Below, in pieces: positions 1 through 7,795 of a stretch of 9,554 bases of DNA. Numbering within the stretch: position 1 is the stretch's first letter; each line of letters begins with the position of its first letter. Origin of the DNA: an uncultured Collinsella sp. (lineage in GTDB: Bacteria; Actinomycetota; Coriobacteriia; Coriobacteriales; Coriobacteriaceae). Below the pieces are notes generated by a model that ran no database searches, had not been told where the DNA came from, and was given only the letters and a program-made list of their open reading frames with translations. The translations under genes and the position numbers were made by a program. The DNA is taken from the NCBI GenBank assembly GCA_900549215.1, contig URNJ01000063.1:1-9554 (forward strand), given 5' to 3'.

Positions 1-65
1 TCAGCTGGGAGAGCGCGGGCTTTGCAAGCCTGAGGTCAGGGGTTCGATCCCCCTAACCTCCACCA
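1..65 (+). tRNA. tRNA-Ala (anticodon TGC), 5' end cut off by window
   Basis: The 3' part of an alanine tRNA. The anticodon arm has loop TTTGCAA, giving anticodon TGC at about 22-24. The T-arm is a perfect 5-bp stem (38-42 with 50-54) around the loop TTCGATC. The 3' acceptor strand AACCTCC (55-61) is followed by discriminator A and an encoded CCA at 63-65. The first bases (5' acceptor strand and start of the D-arm) lie outside the window. Only 4 nt separate it from tRNA-Ile, so both are probably cut from one transcript. Confidence 0.95.
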
Positions 66-69
66 TGAT

Positions 70-146
70 GGACCTGTAGCTCAGTTGGTTAGAGCGTCCG
101 GCTGATAACCGGGAGGTCACAAGTTCGAATCTTGTCAGGTCCACCA
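70..146 (+). tRNA. tRNA-Ile (anticodon GAT)
   Basis: A complete 77-nt isoleucine tRNA. The acceptor stem pairs GGACCTG (70-76) with CAGGTCC (136-142), followed by discriminator A and encoded CCA. The D-arm reads GCTCAGTTGGTTAGAGC. The anticodon loop CTGATAAC lies on a CCGG/CCGG stem and gives GAT. The T-loop is TTCGAAT. The Ala-Ile pair also occurs inside rRNA spacers, usually as Ile then Ala. Here the order is reversed and a terminator follows directly, so nothing in the window supports an rRNA operon. Confidence 0.97.
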
Positions 147-160
147 TCAAAACTGTGAAG

Positions 161-190
161 AGCCCTGGGGCATTGCCTTGGGGCTTTTTT
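161..190 (+). terminator. Intrinsic terminator after the tRNA pair
   Basis: A GC-rich hairpin with outer stem AGCCC (161-165) paired with GGGCT (181-185), extended inward by G-T wobble pairs and GGC/GCC. It is followed by six T (185-190). It lies 15 nt after the CCA of tRNA-Ile and is the expected end of the tRNA transcript. Confidence 0.85.
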
Positions 191-217
191 CTTGTCTGCG
201 ATAAATCTCATTTTGGT

Positions 218-248
218 TTTGTGTGCTGTGCGAAAGATTGGGTAGTAT
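218..248 (+). promoter_or_regulatory. Possible weak promoter for the BFN gene set
   Basis: A TTGTGT hexamer (218-223) and TAGTAT (243-248) are separated by 19 nt. The neighbouring TATAGC (246-251) is an alternative -10. The spacing is long and the match imperfect. The call rests mainly on position: after a terminator and about 55 nt before the first gene's start. Confidence 0.25.
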
Positions 249-305
249 AGCTATTCAATGCGGTGGAGCTGCCGCGTGTTAACCGCTACGTACCGGAGGT
301 GTTCC

Positions 306-806
306 ATGGTTCGTGTCGACATAGAGACCATCGTCATGGCCGCCGGTCCCGTGCCATCGCTTATCGTGCTTCGCGAGCGCTGCAGCAAATCGGACTCGCC
401 CGCGCCGCTGCGTTCCCTTTCCATTCAGACTGGTTCGTTTGAAGCCGCTGCCATCAGCCGCGGCATCGATAGCGGCCGCGCCGAGCGCCCGATTACCCAT
501 GACCTGTTGCTCGATACTGTTGGCGCCCTGGGCGCCAAGCTCGAGCGCATCGAGATCGTTCGCGCCGAGCCGCCGGTGTTCTACGCGACGATCGTCGTAC
601 TGGCCGATGGTGACGAGCGCAAGATCGACGCCCGCCCCAGTGATGCCATTGCCCTTGCCGTGCGCAGCAATGCCCCCATGTTTGTGGAGGACGACATCAT
701 GAATCGCCTGGGCACTGTTTCTACCCACGCCGAGGAAGTCGACGACGAGCAGGAGTTCGAGAAGTTCGACGAGTTCGTCCATACGCTCTCCCCCGATGAC
801 TTCTAA
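306..806 (+). CDS. Bifunctional nuclease (BFN/DUF151) family protein
   Basis: A 166-residue protein of the BFN (DUF151) family. Members have been described with DNase and RNase activity in plants, but the bacterial role is poorly defined. The domain fills about residues 30-130. Family landmarks visible are an 'IQTGSFEAAAI' segment, 'PITHDLLLDTVGALGAKLERI', and the most conserved block, 'DARPSDAIALAVRSNAPMFV'. The C-terminus is strongly acidic (a run of Asp/Glu before the end). The ATG at 306 is preferred over the in-frame ATG at 258 because GGAGGT sits at 295-300 with ideal spacing and BFN homologues start near this point. It is the first gene of a likely operon: the next gene begins on the base after its stop codon. 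Family assignment is confident; enzymatic activity is not shown by sequence. Confidence 0.9.
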   Translation: MVRVDIETIVMAAGPVPSLIVLRERCSKSDSPAPLRSLSIQTGSFEAAAISRGIDSGRAERPITHDLLLDTVGALGAKLERIEIVRAEPPVFYATIVVLADGDERKIDARPSDAIALAVRSNAPMFVEDDIMNRLGTVSTHAEEVDDEQEFEKFDEFVHTLSPDDF

Positions 807-1196
807 ATGCGGGGCGTCCAGGTTGCGGAGCGTTCGCTGATGGCCGGCGGGATGTCGGCTGAAGCGGCTGCAATCGCCCGCGAGGCCCAGATGCGCTCGG
901 AGGCTTCTGAGGCGGCTCGCATTGCCTATGTGACGCAGGCCCGCACGCTTCGCGAACGCCGCGGCTCGTTTATCAAGATGGTTGTCATCTCCGCCCTTGT
1001 TGCGGCAATCTGCTCGCGCCTTCGTGGTACAGTTGGTGCGCTTGGGTTTTCGATCTCTACGGGCCTGGTGATCTGGGACGTGGTCGATGCGGTCATGCTG
1101 ACCAGTCAGATCAAGGTACTCGACAAGCGCGCGATGGATATGATGCGCGCCCGCGACGCTGCCGCTAAGATCGCTGCTGAGGCACAAGAACTGTAA
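807..1196 (+). CDS. Small two-helix membrane protein of unknown function
   Basis: No family recognised. The frame of up to 129 residues begins with ATG immediately after the TAA of the BFN gene, suggesting termination-reinitiation. No Shine-Dalgarno precedes 807. In-frame ATGs at 840 (GGAG at 826-829) and 852 are credible alternatives, so the start is uncertain. Layout from 807: an Ala/Glu/Arg-rich, probably helical N-terminal part (residues 12-52), a hydrophobic segment at about 55-69, a short basic turn ('SRLRG'), a second hydrophobic segment at about 75-98, then an Ala/Lys/Met-rich helical tail. This suggests a hairpin in the membrane with both ends on the same side, probably cytoplasmic by the positive-inside rule. 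It resembles small holin-like or scaffold proteins only in size and topology; no function is claimed. Confidence 0.7.
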   Translation: MRGVQVAERSLMAGGMSAEAAAIAREAQMRSEASEAARIAYVTQARTLRERRGSFIKMVVISALVAAICSRLRGTVGALGFSISTGLVIWDVVDAVMLTSQIKVLDKRAMDMMRARDAAAKIAAEAQEL

Positions 1197-1226
1197 CGAC
1201 GCCAAACTCGATGGGAAGGTCTAAAG

Positions 1227-1676
1227 ATGGCACAGGATATGCAGGACGCCGGTAACGTCTCCGCCGAGCTCGACGCCATGGTGTGCGATCTGATCGGCGC
1301 GTTCTTGGACGACCTTGCCGCCGGTGAAAACCCTGGCGTGGTCGTGGCAATTGAGGACGCCGCTTCCAACCGTTATCTGGCGGCGCTCGATGAGGATGGC
1401 GAAGAGGCGTGCCTCGAGGCGGCCACCAACTTTATCTCCGAGCACAAGATGGGTCTCAAGGACGAGGGCCTGGGCCGTATCGCTCGCTATGCCATCGGCT
1501 ACACCGGCTGCGTCGAGATTGACGGCGGCTATCACGATGCTCTGCTCGTGAGCTTCTTTGAGACTACGCTCGAGAGCGGTTTTTCGGCATATGTGCTGTA
1601 TGAGGGCATGGGCGCCGGCGATGGTTTTATGTGGAGCGACCCTGAACCTGCAGGTGAGGAAACCCCTCTCATCTAA
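1227..1676 (+). CDS. Acidic protein of unknown function
   Basis: A 149-residue soluble protein with no recognised family. It begins at an ATG preceded by GGGAAGG (1213-1219), a strong ribosome site at good spacing, 30 nt after the previous gene. It has no signal peptide or membrane segment. It is rich in Asp and Glu, with a predicted helical N-terminal region (residues 12-32), a central segment with Arg/Lys residues (74-88), and a Gly/Tyr/Phe-rich part near 90-135 containing 'YAIGYTGCVEIDGGYHD' and 'FFETTLESGFSAYVLYEG', which look like beta strands. Two cysteines (62 and 95) lie outside any metal-binding motif. Codon use matches its GC-rich neighbours, so it looks native. It is probably co-transcribed with the BFN gene. 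No terminator is visible between it and typA, so some read-through is possible. Confidence 0.75.
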   Translation: MAQDMQDAGNVSAELDAMVCDLIGAFLDDLAAGENPGVVVAIEDAASNRYLAALDEDGEEACLEAATNFISEHKMGLKDEGLGRIARYAIGYTGCVEIDGGYHDALLVSFFETTLESGFSAYVLYEGMGAGDGFMWSDPEPAGEETPLI

Positions 1677-1766
1677 AATCGCTAAAATAAACGAGTTTTC
1701 GGTAAAAGGCTCAATATTCCCGCTGAGCGTTGTATCGCTGGGCGGGCCGCATACGCGTGCCGGTTG

Positions 1767-1772
1767 TATATA
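1767..1772 (+). promoter_or_regulatory. Possible -10 element upstream of typA
   Basis: A TATATA tract preceded by TTG lies 22 nt before the typA start, in an otherwise GC-rich stretch. No convincing -35 hexamer lies 16-18 nt upstream, so any promoter would rely on the -10. The 117-nt gap (1677-1793) is otherwise featureless apart from short imperfect dyads. Confidence 0.25.
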
Positions 1773-1793
1773 GATAGAAGATAGGGGAACTAC

Positions 1794-3632
<1,839 letters not shown>

Positions 3633-3660
3633 GTGCCGGGCTTTATAGCGTCTAACAAGA

Positions 3661-3694
3661 AAGGGCGTCGACCGCAATGGTCGGCGCCCTTTTT
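3661..3694 (+). terminator. Strong intrinsic terminator of typA
   Basis: A 13-bp stem, AAGGGCGTCGACC (3661-3673) paired with GGTCGGCGCCCTT (3679-3691), with a single G-T wobble and loop GCAAT. It ends in a run of five T. The inverted repeat could also work for reverse-strand transcription, because the left arm starts with AA. Confidence 0.93.
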
Positions 3695-3722
3695 GGTGCA
3701 AGGGGACAGGTTACTTTGCACC
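3695..3722 (+). repeat. REP-like hairpin element (GGGGACAGGTTAC core)
   Basis: Perfect 7-bp inverted ends, GGTGCAA (3695-3701) and TTGCACC (3716-3722), enclose the 14-nt segment GGGGACAGGTTACT. A second small dyad, CCACGGTGG, follows at 3721-3729. From memory, sequences with a GGGGACAGGTTAC core flanked by GGTGCAAA-type ends recur in Coriobacteriia intergenic regions, sometimes associated with REP-associated tyrosine transposases. That recurrence cannot be checked here. It starts on the base after the T-run of the typA terminator. Confidence 0.5.
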
Positions 3723-4054
3723 ACGGTGGAGGAGGTTATCCCCCGAGCGGCTTTCCAGCCAAAGTAAAGTTGTTTAAACATATACATAATTCCACAGGAT
3801 ATAACCGCTTTGATACAAAACCGTTAACAGATAAATATCAACTGGTATTACATTAAAAGACCTCTTTACCAGCGGTTTACATGACTGTTATCTATATTGT
3901 ATTTTATGCATTGTGGCATAGACGAACCGTCTTAGAAGTTGCCCCCAATGGGTTCTTGCAATGCGCTAGGTAGGTTCTCGTAGATGTTGGGGCTTGTGTT
4001 CGATCCGACGATTCGCCGTATTCCACACTGTGTTGTAGGAATTAAGGGACAACT
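3723..4054. other. Gene-free AT-rich regulatory region and leader of the pilus operon
   Basis: No gene is supported in this stretch. About 3765-3920 is markedly AT-rich against a GC-rich chromosome. It holds an 8-bp palindrome GTTTAAAC (3771-3778), an inverted pair AACCGCT (3803-3809) and AGCGGTT (3871-3877), and a second pair CTGGTA (3842-3847) and TACCAG (3867-3872). The right arms of both pairs touch or overlap the candidate -35, so they are possible operator half-sites. From about 3912 to 4054 lies a probable untranslated leader of about 140 nt with only short hairpins: GACG/CGTC at 3922-3932, and TTGC/GCAA with an inner CCC/GGG at 3939-3961. Confidence 0.5.
3876..3905 (+). promoter_or_regulatory. 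Candidate promoter of the pilus operon
   Basis: TTTACA (3876-3881) and TATTTT (3900-3905) are separated by 18 nt within the AT-rich zone upstream of the adhesin gene. They would start transcription near 3912. The -35 overlaps the right arm of the AACCGCT/AGCGGTT inverted repeat, which would suit control by a bound regulator. A weaker alternative, TTGTGT (3994-3999) with TATTCC (4019-4024) at 19-nt spacing, lies closer to the gene. Confidence 0.45.
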
Positions 4055-7000
4055 ATGGACGCACACCGCTCACGGTCGCTGGGTATGGCGACCCTGGTCT
4101 TTATTTTAATTAGCCTTACCGCTGCAGTTTTTCACGGCGCAGCCCCCGTGCGCGCCGAGGATGCGACGACGCCGACGCCGATTGTGATTGATGAGAATAC
4201 GGCGGACGTTACGGTTGGGCTGTATGCCGATAAGGAACGTCAGCAGCCTTTCGGTAAAGAGAGCTCACCCTCGATTACGACAGCCGATACTATCTACGGT
4301 TCTATGGAGGCTCATTTTTATGAGAATTGTGGGCCTACACCTGAAAGGCTTGAGGCGATCTATACCTTTCCCAATTCGATTGCTGTGGAGAACAACGAGG
4401 GCGGTGTCTTATGGACGGACGATACCGAGAATGCACAAAGGATGGGAACTTGGTACATAAAGGATAACAAGTTCGTTTTTAATTACGATGACAGCTATCT
4501 CAGCGGCCATCCCTCTTCGCTCTATGTGCGGATCAATTTCGAGTTTACGCTCAAAGACAAAGATGTAGATGACGGCAAAAAAGCCGAACTGAAATTTCCA
4601 GGCGTTGGCGAAGCTGTGCCGATTAAGATTCAAGATGGCGCAGTTGAGGGAAGTAAATCGGGTATCTTTTCTCAGGATAGCAGTACTGGAATTGCCAAGA
4701 TAACTTGGACTATTATTCTGAGTGTTACGTCGCACGCAACGGATGTAAAGCTGATCGATACGCTCGGCGACTACCTGGACTTTGACCAAAGCAGCTTCAA
4801 GCTCGATGGAAATCCTCTTGGTTCGTCCGTGAGCATCGAAGAGCGAACTGCAATATTGTCGCTAGGTAACCTTTCTCAGGGCGACCATACCGTTACCTAC
4901 GAAACGACAGTTAGCAAGAACTTGTCTCTTTCTAATGGCACACCTACGCAAGGTAGGAATAGCGTACAAGCAACTTGGGGAAAAGCAAATCCCCAACAAT
5001 CTCTTACGATTAACGGGGTGTCGGAACCGTTTCAATACGACATGATTCAAAAAGGGGCTGGCTCCGGAACATCGTCTGTCATCACTTGGAAGGTTGTGCT
5101 CAACAGGGGATCTCTCAAGGCCGATATGTCTGGCTACGCCTTTACCGACAAGCTCGATGGCAAGCAGGATTATATTGGCAACTACAAGGTCTACAAGGGA
5201 GAGACCGCCGATGAAAAACAAAAGATTGATGAGAGAACGCTGAGCGAGTCAGGGGATTCATTTAGCTATACGTTTAATCCAAAAGAGGGCGACCGGTATG
5301 CGACCTATTGCATCGTCTATCAAACCAAGCTGAAAGATGAGAAATCCTACGAAAAGGTAAGCAACACGGCAAGCGTGAAAAAAGAAGGTTCAGATCAGCC
5401 CTCCGGAGAAAGCACCGCATACTACAACCGTCCTTGGACGGGCAAGACCATTCGTAAAACACTGCTTAATCCGGATGAGGCATCTCGGACCGGAAAAGCA
5501 ACTTGGCAATTACGCGTAGAGCTCCGTGATTACGTAAATGCGAAAAACCCAACATCCGTTCTTATCAAAGATACCATGCTGGCGGCTTGGAAGCAGACTA
5601 TGGGGCCGGATACCTCCGATGGTCCTTCACATGTAATTACCATCGGGGATACCAAGCTGGACCAAGGTCCCGATTGGAAGTTTGAGGGAGGCGCAGATCT
5701 GTCGCAGAAAAGCAACCAACATAACTGCAATATCCGAATAACCAATATGGATAAAGTCAAAAAAGCACTGGATAAAGACCCTGAAGTGGTTATTACGTAT
5801 AAAACGGTGACCGACGCACTTCCTGGTTGGTACTCTAACTTTGCCTCTGTTGATGGGTTTAGCGGCTATTCTGATTACGTTTTTTACTATGTTGAAAGCG
5901 AAACGAAGCCTTCGGTAGAGAAGAGCGTAAAAATAAATGAAGATGGTTCGCAGGCACGGTGGGATGAGGCGTTTGATTGGAAACCAGTTGATGGCTCGAA
6001 CGACAAAGGTGCGTGGATTGTCGACTGGACGGTCTATGTCAATCGAGTTAAGACTCCTGCCGATGAATCTTATGGCGCGGGCAAGCTTAATGGTAAAGAT
6101 GTCGTTGTTAAAGATGAGCTTCCTGATGGAATGAGTTATATCCCCTGTTCGGCTAAATATTCTTTGTATTCAAATCCCTACGAGACGGCGGTGCCCGGCC
6201 GCGAATGGGAACATGAGAGAGAAAAAACCGAGGCTTCGGGTGTCTTGCTGACGCCTGCCGTTGATCGTCGAGAGGTTACGTTTTCGATTCCAACGGAAAA
6301 GTTGAGTAACAATACAGGCTATGTGAAGCTGACGTATGCAACTGCTGTCAAGAGGTCAGTGGTCGACACGTCAAAGAACCTCGGCGAGCTTACGAACTCG
6401 GCGAGTGCGAGCTCGGATAATAAGGATTTTAAGGCGGGCTCTGATACCGTACAGATCAAGAACGACGTATTGTCAAAGACCGGTGCGTCAGTAAGTAATA
6501 GTAAACGAATTCACTACACGATTTTTGTTAATGAATCGGCGCTAGACCTAAAAGACGGAACCGACTACCTCGATCTATATGATGTGATGGATTCTAAGTG
6601 CACGTTTATCCCCTCGTCGCTTAGCGTATCTGAGCGCGATAACGGCGAATGGCGTGTGCTGACAAAAGAAAAATACAGGACGGCTCTTGATCTCTTTGTC
6701 GGAGGCGCTGGAAAGCAGCAGCGATTGACGTTGAGGCTTCCCGATGAGAAATATCTGAAAGTAGAATATGAAGTTCTGTCCGGTGAGTCTGGTACAGTTT
6801 CCCTTTCCAACGAGGCACAGCTTGAAGGTATTGCAGGCGGGTATGTGAAACACGAACGTGAATATGACATAGATGCCGGCGCATCGGGAGGCGGAACGGG
6901 GCACGGCATTGTGGTCCACAAAGTGGATGAAAAGGACGTTACCGCGCCGTTGGCTGACGCTACGTTCACACTCTATGCGATTGACATGGATAAGGCGCAG

Positions 7001-7795
7001 GACAGTGCCGGCGTTGAGGGCGCAAAGACGTTTTTTTCTGACGGAACGACTGGCCCTGACGGAAGTGTGACTTTTGGAACGAGTTCGGGAACGAGTTCGG
7101 GCGCCATGGCATCCTGCAAGCTTTACTGCCTCGAAGAGACGACGGCGCCTCCTGGATATCGCGCCGCCCAACCAACATGGATTCTGCTCAAGGGCAGCGC
7201 GGACGACGGGCAATACGAGCAAGCCATGAATACGGCGAAATCTTTGCTTGGTGCCAATACGGAGATAACGTCAGATGCAGAGATTTGGGTGTATGACGCG
7301 CCCCTTGAAGGCAAAGCGACGATAAAAGCAAAGAAAGTGCTTAAAGGCGGAACCTTCAGGGAAGGTCAGTTCTCGTTCGCGCTCAAGGACGCCGAGGGCA
7401 AAGTGCTCCAGACGGTGACCAATAATGACAAGGGAAATGTCTCCTTTGACGTCAAGTACAACAAGGCGGGAACCTATACCTACACCATCTCCGAGGTCGA
7501 GCCCGAGGGCGCCGTCGACCATGTTAAAGATCACATCACCTATGACAGGACCGTGTACAACGTCACGGTTAAGGTAACTAATGGCACGGACCAGCTCAAC
7601 GTCGTAGTTACCTATGGCAAGGGCTCTCAGGATCCGCCAACCTTTACCAACAAATACTCGACCACGCTTCCCGAGGCGGGCGGGGCTGGCTTGACTATGA
7701 CGTATTTGGCTGGCGCATCGTTGCTGTGCTTTGCCGCGACGGGGATGCATGCTCGCCGCCATCGCGATCAAGATCGAGGTGGTCGCCGTGAGTAG
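4055..7795 (+). CDS. Large cell-wall-anchored adhesin / pilus-tip protein
   Basis: A 1246-residue secreted surface protein. A signal peptide (1-34) ends at 'VRA' before 'ED'. Residues about 36-205 form an adhesin-like N-terminal domain. Five Ig-like modules follow, each opening with a 'W-x-[IVL]-x-[VL]'-type strand (217, 344, 483, 657 and 820) and most ending in a 'V-x-Y-x-T ... N-x-A' pattern: about 213-320, 340-442, 480-600, 655-786 and 817-925. Then comes a CnaB/SpaA-type domain (951-1085) with a perfect E-box (Y1024 to Y1035, Glu1028); Lys956 and Asp1081 are the likely isopeptide partners. An FctA/Spy0128-like domain (1088-1200) has candidate triad Lys1094, Glu1147 and Asn1199. The C-terminus has the sorting signal LPEAG (1205-1209), a hydrophobic segment (1211-1230) and a basic tail. 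AAGGGA at 4044-4049 fixes the start. AT-richer than its neighbours, it looks acquired or fast-evolving. The ligand is unknown; the tip role is inferred from gene order and size. Confidence 0.88.
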   Translation: MDAHRSRSLGMATLVFILISLTAAVFHGAAPVRAEDATTPTPIVIDENTADVTVGLYADKERQQPFGKESSPSITTADTIYGSMEAHFYENCGPTPERLEAIYTFPNSIAVENNEGGVLWTDDTENAQRMGTWYIKDNKFVFNYDDSYLSGHPSSLYVRINFEFTLKDKDVDDGKKAELKFPGVGEAVPIKIQDGAVEGSKSGIFSQDSSTGIAKITWTIILSVTSHATDVKLIDTLGDYLDFDQSSFKLDGNPLGSSVSIEERTAILSLGNLSQGDHTVTYETTVSKNLSLSNGTPTQGRNSVQATWGKANPQQSLTINGVSEPFQYDMIQKGAGSGTSSVITWKVVLNRGSLKADMSGYAFTDKLDGKQDYIGNYKVYKGETADEKQKIDERTLSESGDSFSYTFNPKEGDRYATYCIVYQTKLKDEKSYEKVSNTASVKKEGSDQPSGESTAYYNRPWTGKTIRKTLLNPDEASRTGKATWQLRVELRDYVNAKNPTSVLIKDTMLAAWKQTMGPDTSDGPSHVITIGDTKLDQGPDWKFEGGADLSQKSNQHNCNIRITNMDKVKKALDKDPEVVITYKTVTDALPGWYSNFASVDGFSGYSDYVFYYVESETKPSVEKSVKINEDGSQARWDEAFDWKPVDGSNDKGAWIVDWTVYVNRVKTPADESYGAGKLNGKDVVVKDELPDGMSYIPCSAKYSLYSNPYETAVPGREWEHEREKTEASGVLLTPAVDRREVTFSIPTEKLSNNTGYVKLTYATAVKRSVVDTSKNLGELTNSASASSDNKDFKAGSDTVQIKNDVLSKTGASVSNSKRIHYTIFVNESALDLKDGTDYLDLYDVMDSKCTFIPSSLSVSERDNGEWRVLTKEKYRTALDLFVGGAGKQQRLTLRLPDEKYLKVEYEVLSGESGTVSLSNEAQLEGIAGGYVKHEREYDIDAGASGGGTGHGIVVHKVDEKDVTAPLADATFTLYAIDMDKAQDSAGVEGAKTFFSDGTTGPDGSVTFGTSSGTSSGAMASCKLYCLEETTAPPGYRAAQPTWILLKGSADDGQYEQAMNTAKSLLGANTEITSDAEIWVYDAPLEGKATIKAKKVLKGGTFREGQFSFALKDAEGKVLQTVTNNDKGNVSFDVKYNKAGTYTYTISEVEPEGAVDHVKDHITYDRTVYNVTVKVTNGTDQLNVVVTYGKGSQDPPTFTNKYSTTLPEAGGAGLTMTYLAGASLLCFAATGMHARRHRDQDRGGRRE
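7076..7099 (+). repeat. 12-nt in-frame tandem duplication
   Basis: The unit GGAACGAGTTCG occurs twice in tandem and encodes Gly-Thr-Ser-Ser twice (residues 1008-1015), followed by another Gly. It lies in a loop of the CnaB-type domain of the adhesin. Each unit contains the small palindrome GAACGAGTTC. Gain or loss of units would change loop length by four residues without breaking the frame. Confidence 0.85.

Noticed and set aside
1..160. Ala-Ile tRNA pair as part of an rRNA operon spacer
   Set aside because: Order is reversed relative to the usual Ile-Ala spacer and a terminator, not 23S rRNA, follows.
279..1205. Long reverse-strand open frame opposite the BFN and membrane-protein genes
   Set aside because: Typical antisense shadow of GC-rich coding sequence; Ala/Arg/Gly-rich with no domain, while the forward strand has a recognised family and ribosome sites.
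3881..3973. Thirty-codon open frame inside the pilus regulatory region
   Set aside because: It has no Shine-Dalgarno site, its start overlaps the candidate -35 element, and it lacks biased codon use. Expected by chance in this AT-rich stretch.
4325..4345. Possible thioester-domain cysteine near Cys92 of the adhesin
   Set aside because: The surrounding residues do not match a Cys-Gln thioester domain, and no matching glutamine motif is visible downstream.
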